From NCBI RefSeq assembly GCF_009363795.1, contig NZ_CP045420.1:539001-603000 (forward strand): 64,000 nt of DNA, in the 5' to 3' direction. Positions 1 to 8,733 of the stretch are shown here, one piece after another; positions within the stretch are counted from its first letter, which is position 1, and each line of letters opens with the position of its first letter. Below the pieces are notes generated by a model, which saw nothing but the letters and a program-made list of their open reading frames with translations, made no database searches and was not told where the DNA came from. A program made the translations under genes and the position numbers. This DNA is from Palleronia sp. THAF1 (GTDB lineage: Bacteria > Pseudomonadota > Alphaproteobacteria > Rhodobacterales > Rhodobacteraceae).

Positions 1-609
1 GGTGGCCTTGTCGGTGCCGCGCAGGCCGAGGTGACGGTGGCCGCGCTGGGCGACTCGCTGACGCAAGGATATGGCTTGGTGCAGTCCGAAGGCTTCGTGC
101 CGCAGCTGCAGGCGTGGCTGCGCGATCAGGGGGCCGATGTGACGGTCGTGAACGCAGGCGTGTCGGGAGACACGACGGCGGGCGGCTTGTCTCGGGTCGA
201 CTGGACTTTGACGCCCGATGTGGACGCGATGATCGTGGCGCTGGGCGGCAACGATCTGCTGCGGGGGATCGATCCGGCGAACTCCAAGGCGAACTTGAAC
301 GGTATCCTGGCGGCAGCGGATGAGGCGGGCGTGCCTGTGCTGATGATCGGGATGGAGGCGCCGGGGAACTACGGTGCCGACTACAAGGAGGCGTTCGACG
401 GGATGTATGGCGAATTGGCCGCGGAATGGGACGTGGCGTTGGCGGAAGCGTCGTTCCTGGGCACCTTGATGGAAATCGAGGACCGCGCAGCGGCGTCGGC
501 CCGCTACATGCAGTCCGACGGCATTCATCCGAACGCAGAAGGCGTGGCGTTGATCGTCGAGGCACTGGGGCCGGAGGTTCTGGAACTGGTCGAACGCGCG
601 GCGGAGTGA
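1..609 (+). CDS. GDSL-family arylesterase/lysophospholipase (TesA-like), 5' truncated
   Basis: The reading frame is open from base 1, so the true start lies outside the window. The first codons read GGLVGAAQAEV, which looks like the end of a signal peptide with an AQA-E cleavage site, implying a periplasmic enzyme. All SGNH-hydrolase blocks are visible: GDSL with the nucleophilic Ser at bases 55-57, GGND at 244-255, and the Asp-x-x-His pair (DGIHP) at 517-528. Family members hydrolyse short acyl or aryl esters, thioesters or lysophospholipids; the substrate cannot be read from the sequence. The next gene starts 50 bases downstream on the same strand. Confidence 0.88.
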   Translation, partial: GGLVGAAQAEVTVAALGDSLTQGYGLVQSEGFVPQLQAWLRDQGADVTVVNAGVSGDTTAGGLSRVDWTLTPDVDAMIVALGGNDLLRGIDPANSKANLNGILAAADEAGVPVLMIGMEAPGNYGADYKEAFDGMYGELAAEWDVALAEASFLGTLMEIEDRAAASARYMQSDGIHPNAEGVALIVEALGPEVLELVERAAE

Positions 610-659
610 CTGGTGGTCCGAGCCGTGCCGTGGGATGAACGGCACGGGAGGATCGTGGC

Positions 660-2069
660 ATGGCTATTCTAAAGACGCTGCGCATGGTCGTGGGCGACGC
701 GCATGTTCTGACGGGCGCGGATGCGGCGTCCTTCGCAAAGGATTGGACCGGACAGTACGAGGGTGAGCCGCTTTGCGCCGTGCGGCCCGCGAATGTACAG
801 GAGGTCGCTGGCGTCGTTCGGGCCGCTGCGGAGGCTGGCGTTGCTGTCGTGCCCGTGGCGGGGAACACCGGATTGATGGGCGGCACGCACGCGCCGGGTC
901 GCATCGCGCTTTCGCTGGAGCGGATGAACGCCGTGCGCGAGGTGCGGACAGAGTCGCGGCTGGCGATCGTCGAGGCGGGCGTTGTGCTCAGCCAGTTGCA
1001 CGACGCGGTGGACCAGCATGGGCTGGTCTTTCCGCTGACCTTCGGCGCGAAGGGATCGGCACGGATCGGCGGTGTGCTAGGAACGAACGCGGGTGGCTCT
1101 AACGTCCTGCGCTATGGGAGCACTCGGGCGCTGTGTCTGGGCTTGGAAGTCGTGATGGCCGACGGGCGGGTGCTGGATACCATGTCCGAACTGGTGAAGG
1201 ACAACTCCGGCTATGATCTGCGCGACCTGTTCATCGGTGCGGAGGGCACCTTGGGGATCGTAACGGCGGCGGTGTTGCGCTTGTTTCCGAAGCCCGCCGC
1301 CTATGCCACCGCGATGGTCGCGGTGCCGTCGGTCAGCGATGCGCTGGGGTTGCTGAACCAGTTGCAAACCGCGACGGGCGGCGCGGTAGAGGCGTTCGAA
1401 TATATGCCGCGCAGCTATTTCGATGCGTGGGGCAAACGCGAGCCGGGCAAGCGCCCGCCGTTCGCGCAGACCTACGATCACGCCGTGATGGTCGAGGTCG
1501 GTGCGACCGCACCGCGCGATGCAGAGCCGGGACCGGATGGAGCGGTGCCGGTCCAGGCTTACCTGGAAGAGGTGCTGGGCGAGATGATCGAGGACGGTCG
1601 CGCGCTGGATGCCGTCGTTGCGCGGTCAGAGGCGCAGCGGCGCGAGATCTGGGAGCGGCGCGAGATCGCGGGCGAACTGTCCTTGGGGCAGGGTCCGTTC
1701 GCGCTGACGGATGTGAGCGTGCCGCTGGACAAGGTCGAGACGTTCCTTAACCGTGCCTACGCGGCGTTGGAGGCCGACGACCCGGACGTGCGGCATCTGG
1801 TGGTCAGTCATCTGGGCGACGGGAACGTGCATCTGACCGTGTGGCCGTCGGACGGGGATGCGGGCTATGAGCGCGTGATGGAGATCGTCGAGGATATCAC
1901 GCAGGACTTGCGTGGATCGTTCTCTGCCGAGCACGGGATCGGGCTGGGCAAGAAGGGCGCGATGGGCCGACGCAAAAATCCGGTGGCTCTGGATGTGATG
2001 CGGGCCGTGAAGGCGGCGCTAGATCCGCAGGGGATCATGAATCCCGGGAAGGTGGTGCCAGAAGCTTAG
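660..2069 (+). CDS. FAD-linked 2-hydroxyacid dehydrogenase (D-2-hydroxyglutarate / D-lactate dehydrogenase-like)
   Basis: The 469-residue product has the two-domain layout of the GlcD/D2HGDH/D-LDH family. An N-terminal PCMH-type FAD-binding domain carries PVAGNTGLMGG near residues 65-75 and the FAD-binding GSARIGGVLGTNAGG near 130-145. The C-terminal FAD-oxidase domain contains VVSHLGDGNVH and ends with SAEHGIGLGKKG and DPQGIMNPGK, all family signatures. The expected reaction is oxidation of a D-2-hydroxyacid to the 2-oxoacid with electrons passed to an acceptor. The ATG at 660 follows GGGAGG by about a dozen bases. The exact substrate (2-hydroxyglutarate, lactate or glycolate) is unresolved. 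Confidence 0.9.
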   Translation: MAILKTLRMVVGDAHVLTGADAASFAKDWTGQYEGEPLCAVRPANVQEVAGVVRAAAEAGVAVVPVAGNTGLMGGTHAPGRIALSLERMNAVREVRTESRLAIVEAGVVLSQLHDAVDQHGLVFPLTFGAKGSARIGGVLGTNAGGSNVLRYGSTRALCLGLEVVMADGRVLDTMSELVKDNSGYDLRDLFIGAEGTLGIVTAAVLRLFPKPAAYATAMVAVPSVSDALGLLNQLQTATGGAVEAFEYMPRSYFDAWGKREPGKRPPFAQTYDHAVMVEVGATAPRDAEPGPDGAVPVQAYLEEVLGEMIEDGRALDAVVARSEAQRREIWERREIAGELSLGQGPFALTDVSVPLDKVETFLNRAYAALEADDPDVRHLVVSHLGDGNVHLTVWPSDGDAGYERVMEIVEDITQDLRGSFSAEHGIGLGKKGAMGRRKNPVALDVMRAVKAALDPQGIMNPGKVVPEA

Positions 2070-2124
2070 GGGCGCTGCCCCCGCCGCTTTGCGGCTCACC
2101 CGAGGTATTTACGGAACGATGAAG
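2069..2124. repeat. Rhodobacterales-type intergenic repeat with two small hairpins
   Basis: Directly after the preceding stop are two short hairpins, GGGGC/GCCCC (2069-2081) and GCCGC/GCGGC (2083-2095), followed by CCCGAGGTATTTACGGAAC and ATGAAG. From memory this hairpin-plus-GTATTT-plus-GAANNATGAAG arrangement is a very common intergenic element in Rhodobacterales genomes. Only this copy is seen here, so the assignment rests on recognition, not on repetition within the window. It may act as a 3'-end or REP-like element. Confidence 0.5.
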
Positions 2125-2165
2125 TTGGGGTCGCGGGCTGCTGTGGGTGGTGATAGGCGCGCGGG

Positions 2166-3365
2166 ATGATTTCCTTGCGCACCATCCTGACCGACCCGGC
2201 CCTACGTTTGACCGCCATCGCCATGTTGACCTTCGGGGGCTTCGCGGCGGCGCTGGCGCCGTACCAGTCGCTTTTGGGTGTACGTTGGTTCGGCTTCTCG
2301 GACGCCGCATATTCAGCAATCTACGCGGGCGGGGCAGCTTTGTCCCTTGTCTGCGCGGTGGGCGTCGGGATCGTGACCGACCGTACGGGGCGGCGCCGGA
2401 ACGCCGCGCGATTGGCGGCTGCGGCCGGGTTGGTCGGTGCGGTTTTGGTGTTTCTGGCCGATGCGCGTTGGGCGTATCTGATCACGCATCTGGTGTTGTT
2501 CCCGCTATCCTCGACCCTGTTCGCGCAGCTGTTCACACTGGCGCGGCTGGGGGCATCGACGCACCCGCCCGAGGCGCGCGGCGGGTTGCAGGCGTCGATC
2601 CGGGCCTTTTTCGCGATCCCATTTGTAGCGCTGTTGCCGTTGCTGGCGCTGGCCTTCGCAGCGGGGCTGCCGCTGATCTACATCTATGCGATCTGCGGGG
2701 TTTCTGCCGGTATCACTCTGGCGATCTTTGCCTTCGCATGGCCGGCCGACGGGGCCACGCGCTGGCAAGACGCGGGATCGGGGTTGAGCTTGCGTGCTGC
2801 ATTGCAGGAACTGACGGCGCCGTCGGTCCTGATCCGCACCTTTGCGCTGGCCGTCGTGTTGGCCGGTATCCAGCTTTACATGGTGCTGACCGGCCTGATC
2901 CTGACCGGCACGGAAGGGCGGGACACCGGAGATGTGGCTTTGTTCTTCGGCATCGTTGCTGGGCTGGAGATTCCTTTCATGCTGATGCTGGGCGGCCCGC
3001 TTGCGCGGTTCGGTCCGGCGCGGATGATCGCGGGGGCCGCCGTTTTGCACGCGGTCTTCATCGCGGTGTTTCCGCTGTTGGGTGGAACGGTGGGGGTCTG
3101 GGCGCTGCCATTGGTGGCCGCGGCGGGGGCGGCGGTGATACTGACGGTGCCGATGCAGTACCTGCAGGACCTGCTGGGCAGCCGTCCGGGGGCGGGAGGA
3201 TCGCTGATCGCCCTGTGCAACTTAGGCGCGCAGATCATCGGGGCCGCACTGTTTGCGCTGGGCACATGGGTTGGGGACTATTCCACAGTCGCATGGATCG
3301 GCGCGCCGCTGGTGGCGCTTGCGGGGCTGTCGCTTTTGTGGCTCGACCGGCGCTTGGTGGTCTGA
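2166..3365 (+). CDS. MFS transporter (sugar-efflux-like)
   Basis: The 399-residue protein is almost entirely hydrophobic, with about 12 predicted membrane spans separated by short basic loops. The cytoplasmic loop DRTGRRRN near residue 75 matches the conserved D-R-x-G-R-R loop between TM2 and TM3 of the major facilitator superfamily. Overall it resembles Set-type efflux carriers, but the substrate is not evident. It is an inner-membrane protein. ATG 2166 is used; an overlapping open frame from 2147 is a shadow. It sits alone between a repeat element and tyrA, 70 bases apart. Confidence 0.8.
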   Translation: MISLRTILTDPALRLTAIAMLTFGGFAAALAPYQSLLGVRWFGFSDAAYSAIYAGGAALSLVCAVGVGIVTDRTGRRRNAARLAAAAGLVGAVLVFLADARWAYLITHLVLFPLSSTLFAQLFTLARLGASTHPPEARGGLQASIRAFFAIPFVALLPLLALAFAAGLPLIYIYAICGVSAGITLAIFAFAWPADGATRWQDAGSGLSLRAALQELTAPSVLIRTFALAVVLAGIQLYMVLTGLILTGTEGRDTGDVALFFGIVAGLEIPFMLMLGGPLARFGPARMIAGAAVLHAVFIAVFPLLGGTVGVWALPLVAAAGAAVILTVPMQYLQDLLGSRPGAGGSLIALCNLGAQIIGAALFALGTWVGDYSTVAWIGAPLVALAGLSLLWLDRRLVV

Positions 3366-3435
3366 CCGGCCGAACCCGGCATTGTCATCGCCCGCACGGC
3401 CTGTAAAGGATGACGCGGTTTTGCAGGAAGGCTTC

Positions 3436-4284
3436 ATGGACGCGCCATCGACAATCGGTATCGTCGGCACCGGACTGATCGGCGCGGGGTTCGCGGCGCT
3501 GGTGTCGCGGCGTGCGCCGGACGTGGTGATCCGCGCGGTCGAGCCGAACGGCAGCTACCGCGCCGCCGTGCAGGCCCAACTGCCGCCCGTGACCTTCGAT
3601 CACTGCGCCAAGGACCTGGCCGACGCGGATATCGTGTTCGTCTGCGCGCCTCCGGGTGCGGTCGTGGGATTGGCGCGTGAGGTGCTGGACGCGGGCGATG
3701 CATTGGTCGTGGACATGGCCTCGACCAAGGGGCGCATCGTGACTGCGCTGTCGGACGCGCCGCGTTTTATCGGTGGGCACCCGCTTGCGGGCGGCAACGC
3801 GGCGGGGCCCTTCACATCAGAGCCTGACGCTTTGGCCGCCGCGAGATTCGTCCTGACGCCCCACGCGGGGAACGGAGAGTCGGACATCGAGTGGATCGAG
3901 CACTTTCTTGCGCGGCTGGGATTTGCTGTGGTGCGTGCGGACGCCCACGCCCACGATCAGATATTGGCTCGCACGTCGCATCTGCCGCACCTGCTGGCCT
4001 ACGGATACGCCGGGTTGCTGGGCAGTATGGACGCGGACGAGCGCGCGATCTTCGCCTCTCGCTCGACCCGCAACACGGTCCATCACGCCGCTGCGAATAC
4101 GCGGATGTGGGCCGAGATACTGGATCAGAATACGGATGCGGTCTCTGCCGCGTTGGACGAGATGATCCTTGAATTGATGGAACTGCGCACCGCCTTCGCT
4201 GGCGGTCGCCGGTCCGACCTGACACAGCGGCTGGAAGCGGCCGCAACCACCGCACAGACTTTGACGAAAGGCGAGGATACATGA
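3436..4284 (+). CDS. tyrA: Prephenate dehydrogenase
   Basis: This is a 282-residue NAD(P)-dependent dehydrogenase for tyrosine synthesis, oxidatively decarboxylating prephenate (or arogenate). A Rossmann fingerprint GTGLIG lies at residues 11-16. The substrate-domain motifs GGHPLAGG and SHLPHLLA correspond to the GGHPMAG and SHLPH motifs of TyrA proteins; the second domain is alpha-helical. The frame is open further upstream (from 3253, inside the MFS gene), but only ATG 3436 places the Rossmann fold at the N-terminus. There is no fused chorismate mutase or ACT domain. The stop overlaps the start of pheA by four bases (ATGA), so the two branch enzymes are translationally coupled. Confidence 0.92.
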   Translation: MDAPSTIGIVGTGLIGAGFAALVSRRAPDVVIRAVEPNGSYRAAVQAQLPPVTFDHCAKDLADADIVFVCAPPGAVVGLAREVLDAGDALVVDMASTKGRIVTALSDAPRFIGGHPLAGGNAAGPFTSEPDALAAARFVLTPHAGNGESDIEWIEHFLARLGFAVVRADAHAHDQILARTSHLPHLLAYGYAGLLGSMDADERAIFASRSTRNTVHHAAANTRMWAEILDQNTDAVSAALDEMILELMELRTAFAGGRRSDLTQRLEAAATTAQTLTKGEDT

Positions 4285-5132
4285 CCAAGATCGGCTATCT
4301 CGGCCACCCCGGCAGCTATTCCCATCAGGCAGCGGCGCAACTGCGCCCCGACGCTGAGCATGTGAACCTTCCGTCTTTCGATGAGCTGGTCGCCGCCTGC
4401 GAGGCCGGCGACGTGGACGAGGCGGTTCTGCCGCTGGAGAACAGCGAGTCGGGTCGTATTCCAGATGTGCATCGCCTTGTCGTGTCTATGGAGCTGTTCA
4501 TTGTCGGAGAGATGTTGCTGGACGTGTCGCATTGTCTTGTGACCTGCGGACCGGCGGTCGAGGCAGAGATCCATTCGATCTTCAGTCATCCGCAGGGGTT
4601 CCTGCAGTCGTCGAAGTTCCTGAAGGACCGCTTCCCCGACGCACAGCGCCGCACCCGGTCTGATACCGCAACGGCGGTGCGCGAAGTCGTGGCGGGCGGT
4701 GACAGGCATCTGGCCGCCATCGGGTCGGAATTCGCGGCCAAGCACTACGGTGGCACAGTCCTGCATCGCGGGATTTCCAACCGCGAGGACAACATCACGC
4801 GCTTCGTCGTGGTGGCCAGGGAAACGCGGTTCGAGGACAGCGACGACATGTCTTCGATGATCATTCAGGTCAGTCACAAGCCCGGCAGTCTGGTGCAGGC
4901 GTTGGCGGTTTTCGGGCAACACGGTGTGAACATCACCAAGCTGGAAACCTACATGATTTCCGAGCGGACAGAGCTGCCGACCTTCTATCTGGACGTTGGC
5001 TGCGGCGGGCAGGCCGAAAAGCTGATCGCCGCCATGCGCGATATCGAGCCGCATATCAGCTATTCAAAATTCCTGGGCTCTTACCGCGCCGACAGCCGCC
5101 GGACGGGGCGCAACGGGTTCCTTAAGCCGTAG
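4281..5132 (+). CDS. pheA: Prephenate dehydratase
   Basis: The 283-residue enzyme converts prephenate to phenylpyruvate, the phenylalanine branch after chorismate. The catalytic domain (about 1-180) has GHPGSYSHQAA at the N-terminus and the TRF motif (residues 173-175, within NITRFVVVAR) needed for catalysis. A C-terminal ACT domain (about 190-270) begins SSMIIQVSHKPGSLVQAL, matching the GALV region that binds phenylalanine for feedback inhibition. The classic ESRP motif appears as LETYM, which I recall as common in alphaproteobacterial forms. It is monofunctional, with no chorismate mutase domain, and is coupled to tyrA by an ATGA overlap. Confidence 0.95.
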   Translation: MTKIGYLGHPGSYSHQAAAQLRPDAEHVNLPSFDELVAACEAGDVDEAVLPLENSESGRIPDVHRLVVSMELFIVGEMLLDVSHCLVTCGPAVEAEIHSIFSHPQGFLQSSKFLKDRFPDAQRRTRSDTATAVREVVAGGDRHLAAIGSEFAAKHYGGTVLHRGISNREDNITRFVVVARETRFEDSDDMSSMIIQVSHKPGSLVQALAVFGQHGVNITKLETYMISERTELPTFYLDVGCGGQAEKLIAAMRDIEPHISYSKFLGSYRADSRRTGRNGFLKP

Positions 5133-5134
5133 CC

Positions 5135-5755
5135 ATGGCGTCCCGCGCACGCATACAGGCCGTGGCCGCCGCGACACTGGCAACGGCATCTTCGGTGGCG
5201 GCCATCGTGGTGGACCGCCTGAGGCCGGAGATGTCGGTGGCAGAGCAGATCATCGCCGTTCTGGGAGTCTCGATAGTTCTCTATCTCGCCTATAGCGCGA
5301 CCGAAAGCGTGCTGCGTCGCGTCTATTATCGCCATGTGCGCGGGCGCTGGCACTACGTTACGGTCGCACCCTCGGGAGGGAATCAGAACTACGCCGTTAT
5401 GGATATTGGGTTCACCGAAGAGGGTACGCTGAAATACGAGGTTCAGCTTCACCGCAACCCAGCAGAATTGAAGACGCACGAAAATGCCATTGGAAGCGCG
5501 ATCAGCGAGGCGATGGACTACGATCCGAAACGGCGTGAGCTGCATATCCTTTACGATGTCGACCTGAAAGAGGACAAGGACCGCAGACGGGGCCGGTTGC
5601 GGATGACACGCAATCTGGACGGCACGATGACGGGCATGTGGACGAGTGTCCGAAACGAAAAGGAAATTTCGCGCGGAGAAGTGTTTGCCGCGCGTCCGGC
5701 GCAGTTCGATGCAAAGTCAACGCGCTGGTTGAAGCTGAGGGAAATAGAACGATGA
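5135..5755 (+). CDS. Two-TM protein with beta-strand-rich C-terminal domain (Cap15-like architecture), function unknown
   Basis: The product has 206 residues. Two hydrophobic segments at about 7-26 and 36-54 form an N-terminal membrane hairpin. The rest is soluble and alternates short beta-like strands, beginning GRWHYVTV (a lipocalin-like G-x-W) and continuing DIGFTEEGTLKYEVQLHR. This 2TM plus beta-barrel layout resembles the SMODS-associated 2TM beta-rich (Cap15-type) effectors of CBASS, but I see no cyclase gene nearby and the resemblance is architectural only. The start is two bases after the pheA stop, and the stop overlaps the next gene (ATGA), so it sits in the tyrA-pheA transcription unit and is coupled to the next unknown gene. 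Confidence 0.72.
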   Translation: MASRARIQAVAAATLATASSVAAIVVDRLRPEMSVAEQIIAVLGVSIVLYLAYSATESVLRRVYYRHVRGRWHYVTVAPSGGNQNYAVMDIGFTEEGTLKYEVQLHRNPAELKTHENAIGSAISEAMDYDPKRRELHILYDVDLKEDKDRRRGRLRMTRNLDGTMTGMWTSVRNEKEISRGEVFAARPAQFDAKSTRWLKLREIER

Positions 5756-6498
5756 CTGCGACCGCCGGAAAATACGACGACATCTCTTTCTTCGTGGCAG
5801 AAGAGCGCACCAAGTTCGCGCAATTCGCGCGGGGCAAATCGATCACCGAGCTGGGCAAGCTGGTGCTGGCCGTGCGCAACGCCGAACGCCTTGGTGCTGC
5901 ATCCGAACAGATGGCGGCCGCTTATCTGGTGACCAACCTGCTGCTGATGAGCCGTGCGCAAAGACGTATCGCCAAGCTGGTGATCCTTGATATGGCCGAA
6001 AGCGACCGCGCGGCGCTGTTCCCGGTGACCAACGCGCTGCGTTACTTCCTGATGGAGGACTACACGCAGCTCGACAACTTCGAGGACTGGGTGACGTCCT
6101 TGAAAGGTCTCGCGAATGTGTCGGATCGCCTGCGCGACGAGTTGACAGACATTTCAGATTTCATGACTTCGTCCGAGTTGGGCGATCAGGGCACCACTGA
6201 CCGCAAGGCGCAGACGATGCTGGCCGTGCGCGCGCCCGGCTTCGCCGAGGATCAGGGGCTGACGGCGGATGTGTCGAACCCATTCATCGTGACCTTCACA
6301 GCGGGTGGTGAGACAAGCCAGGACGTGGTGGGCCAGTCGGTCTACGGCGATGCGTTCTCCATGCGGGTCGCAAACTCACGCGATGTGATCGTCATCGAGA
6401 TCGACGGCGCGCAGGCGGACGCGGCGATTGCGCAGTGGATCGCGCGGTTGGACGACGTGCTGGACAACGCGTTGCTGGGGCTGAGTTCCGGAGCCTAG
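5752..6498 (+). CDS. Hypothetical protein, helical N-terminal half, coupled to upstream membrane protein
   Basis: I do not recognise this 248-residue protein. It has no signal peptide. Residues 1-140 are predicted mostly helical and rich in charged and hydrophobic residues (FFVAEERTKFAQFARGKS, LRYFLMEDYTQLDNFEDW). Residues 170-240 look alpha/beta (NPFIVTFTAGGET, DVIVIEIDG) and could form a small separate domain. ATG 5752 overlaps the preceding stop; a longer frame from 5638 lies inside the upstream gene and is rejected. It ends just before a perfect palindrome that likely terminates transcription. Coupling suggests it works with the 2TM beta-rich protein. Confidence 0.7.
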   Translation: MTATAGKYDDISFFVAEERTKFAQFARGKSITELGKLVLAVRNAERLGAASEQMAAAYLVTNLLLMSRAQRRIAKLVILDMAESDRAALFPVTNALRYFLMEDYTQLDNFEDWVTSLKGLANVSDRLRDELTDISDFMTSSELGDQGTTDRKAQTMLAVRAPGFAEDQGLTADVSNPFIVTFTAGGETSQDVVGQSVYGDAFSMRVANSRDVIVIEIDGAQADAAIAQWIARLDDVLDNALLGLSSGA

Positions 6499-6563
6499 GC
6501 GATTTGGGTCGAGGGGACCGTGCCGAAGCGAGACGACGACCTTGCAGAGCGGTTCGTTAACAT

Positions 6564-6602
6564 CTTTTTTTCGTAGCTGAGAAAGTCAGCTACGAAAAAA
6601 AG
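6564..6602. terminator. 17-bp perfect palindrome, likely bidirectional terminator (copy 1 of a dispersed repeat)
   Basis: Left arm 6564-6580 (CTTTTTTTCGTAGCTGA) pairs perfectly with 6586-6602 around a GAAAG loop. Each strand carries seven A before the stem and seven T after it, which is ideal for a Rho-independent terminator in both directions. It lies between the convergent ends of the hypothetical gene (stop 6498) and hemC (stop 6621). The core is shared with the longer palindrome at 15795-15869. Confidence 0.8.
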
Positions 6603-6620
6603 TCGTAACTGGCCCGCAAG

Positions 6621-7562
6621 CTACTGTTTCCAGTCGAAGAATCCGTTGCCTGCTTGCGCAAGCAATTCCTTGGCCAGATCGCGTCCCATATCGGCGCCGT
6701 CGGCCACCGGGCCAGTACGCTCACCGGCCAGACATTCCGAGCCGTCGGTGCGCAGGATTTCTCCACGCAGGCGCAGGGTGTTGCCGTCCAGCTCGGCCAG
6801 TCCGGCGATGGGCGTCTCGCACGAACCATCCAGCGCGGCCAGGAACGCTCGCTCGGCGGCCAGGCGTTGCCCGGTGGGGCCGTCGTGGATGGCTGCCAGC
6901 ATCTGTGCCACGCGCTGATCGTCCGCACGCCGTTCGATGCCGATTGCGCCTTGGGCCACGGCGGGCAGCATGTCGTCTTCCGGGACGGGGTTGCGGGGCA
7001 CGTCGTCCGCGCGCAGGCGGTTCAGACCGGCGAGAGCAAGGAACGTCGCATCCGCCACGCCGTCGCCCAGCTTCTTCAGCCGAGTCTGCACGTTGCCGCG
7101 AAACTCCACGATTTGCAGATCAGGGCGGCGGTACAGAAGTTGTGACTTGCGGCGCAGGGAGGATGTGCCGACGATGCTCCCCTCGGCCAGTTCCGCCAGC
7201 GTGCCGCCATTCAGCGCCACGAAGGCGTCGCGCGGGTCCTCGCGGGGCAGATAGGTATCAAGCGACAGGCCGACGGGCTGGTCGACGGGCATGTCCTTCA
7301 TGGAATGCACCGCGATGTCGATGTCGCCCGCCAGAAGCTGTTCCTCGATCTCTCGTGTGAACAGGCCCTTGCCGCCGATTTCTTTCAGCGGGCGGTCGAT
7401 GATGCGGTCGCCGGTGGTCTTGATGACCACGATGGTGAACGCCTCGAATGGCAGATTGAAAGCGGCGGACAGCCGCTCGCGCGTCTCATGGGCTTGGGCG
7501 AGCGCCAGAGGCGAGCCACGGGTGCCGATCTTCAGCGGGTCTTGGGGCGTGGGCATGTTCAT
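6621..7562 (-). CDS. hemC: Hydroxymethylbilane synthase (porphobilinogen deaminase)
   Basis: This cytoplasmic enzyme joins four porphobilinogen molecules into hydroxymethylbilane in haem and chlorophyll synthesis. The 313-residue protein starts MNMPTPQDPLKIGTRGSPLA. It has the substrate and catalytic region AVHSMKDMP (Asp at about 90) and the dipyrromethane-cofactor cysteine in LDGSCETPIAG (Cys about 248). The open frame extends 50 codons upstream, but KIGTRGSPLA is normally within a few residues of the N-terminus, so the ATG at 7562 (or 7556) is preferred. It is divergent from hemE across about 100 bases, which probably hold both promoters. Confidence 0.95.
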   Translation of the reverse strand: MNMPTPQDPLKIGTRGSPLALAQAHETRERLSAAFNLPFEAFTIVVIKTTGDRIIDRPLKEIGGKGLFTREIEEQLLAGDIDIAVHSMKDMPVDQPVGLSLDTYLPREDPRDAFVALNGGTLAELAEGSIVGTSSLRRKSQLLYRRPDLQIVEFRGNVQTRLKKLGDGVADATFLALAGLNRLRADDVPRNPVPEDDMLPAVAQGAIGIERRADDQRVAQMLAAIHDGPTGQRLAAERAFLAALDGSCETPIAGLAELDGNTLRLRGEILRTDGSECLAGERTGPVADGADMGRDLAKELLAQAGNGFFDWKQ

Positions 7563-7662
7563 GGGCAGATGCGTAGCCTTGGTGTGCGGGCAGGGCAACC
7601 GAAAGGGTTGACACTTTGACCTGTCAATCAGACCAAGCAGTGCATCAGCGCCGGAGGGAAAG

Positions 7663-8691
7663 ATGGCCGAAAAGACGATACTGAGGGCGCTGGCCGGGGA
7701 AACGCTTCCCACGCCACCGATCTGGATGATGCGACAGGCCGGGCGTTACCTGCCCGAATACAAGGCGACGCGCGCGCAAGCGGGCGACTTCCTGTCACTG
7801 TGCTACAATCCCGATTTGGCGGCCGAGGTCACGTTGCAGCCGATCCGCCGCTTCGGCTTCGACGCCGCGATCCTTTTCGCCGACATCCTGCTGGTGCCGC
7901 AGGCGCTGGGGGCAGACCTGTGGTTCGTGACCGGAGAGGGGCCTCGGCTTTCGACGATCACCGCGCGCGATCAGGTCGATGCGCTGCGCAGCACGGATGC
8001 GATCCACGACACGCTGAACCCGGTCTATGAAACCGTGCGCATCTTGGCGCGAGAGCTGCCGTCCGAGACGACGCTGATCGGCTTCGCGGGCGCGCCCTGG
8101 ACCGTAGCGACCTACATGATTGCCGGGCGCGGGACACCGGATCAGGGGCCGGCCCACGCGCTGAAGGACGAGGATCGCGAGACGTTCGAAGCGCTGCTGG
8201 CGCGGATCACGGATGCGACGATCGAATATCTGTCTGCGCAGATCGAGGCCGGGGCGGAGGTGGTCAAGCTGTTCGACAGTTGGGCCGGGTCGCTGAGTGG
8301 CGAGGACTTCCGCAATTACGCGTTGGAACCCGCCAAGCAAATCATCGCGGCGCTGAAAGCACGCCACCCGAACGTCCCAATCATCGCTTTCCCGCGTGGA
8401 GCCAAAGAGGCCTACATCGGCTTCGCGAACGAGACCAACGCCGATTGCGTGGCTCTGGACCAGTTCACCGATGCGGATTGGGCAGCCGAGCATGTGCAGA
8501 AAGATGGCTGCGTTCAGGGCAACCTGTCGCCCGAACACATGGTGACGGGCGGTCAGGCGCTGATCGACGAGGTGCGGCGCATAAAGGCTGCGTTCTCGGG
8601 CGGGCCGCATATCTTCAACCTCGGCCACGGAATTACGCCCGACGCAGACCCCGACAACGTTGCCCTGATGATCGAAACGCTGCGCAGGTAG
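7663..8691 (+). CDS. hemE: Uroporphyrinogen decarboxylase
   Basis: This enzyme converts uroporphyrinogen III to coproporphyrinogen III by four decarboxylations. The 342-residue length is typical. The N-terminal signature [16 protein letters not shown] (about residues 18-33) contains the conserved substrate-binding Arg residues. [27 protein letters not shown] and the late [13 protein letters not shown] are further family signatures. The gene diverges from hemC. The intergenic region contains TTGACA and TGTCAA as an inverted repeat (about 7608-7626), a possible shared promoter or regulator site, but no clear -10 box was found. Confidence 0.96.
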   Translation: MAEKTILRALAGETLPTPPIWMMRQAGRYLPEYKATRAQAGDFLSLCYNPDLAAEVTLQPIRRFGFDAAILFADILLVPQALGADLWFVTGEGPRLSTITARDQVDALRSTDAIHDTLNPVYETVRILARELPSETTLIGFAGAPWTVATYMIAGRGTPDQGPAHALKDEDRETFEALLARITDATIEYLSAQIEAGAEVVKLFDSWAGSLSGEDFRNYALEPAKQIIAALKARHPNVPIIAFPRGAKEAYIGFANETNADCVALDQFTDADWAAEHVQKDGCVQGNLSPEHMVTGGQALIDEVRRIKAAFSGGPHIFNLGHGITPDADPDNVALMIETLRR

Positions 8692-8733
8692 CCTGCCTTA
8701 GCCCTGCCCGATTTCACTGGTAGGGTTCCGGGC

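Noticed and set aside
3253-3435. A longer N-terminus for TyrA
   Set aside because: The extension lies inside the MFS gene in another frame and would displace the Rossmann motif from its usual N-terminal place.
5135-5755. A complete CBASS defence operon
   Set aside because: Only the Cap15-like architecture is present; there is no CD-NTase, E1/E2 or JAB gene in the neighbourhood, so a defence assignment is not supported.
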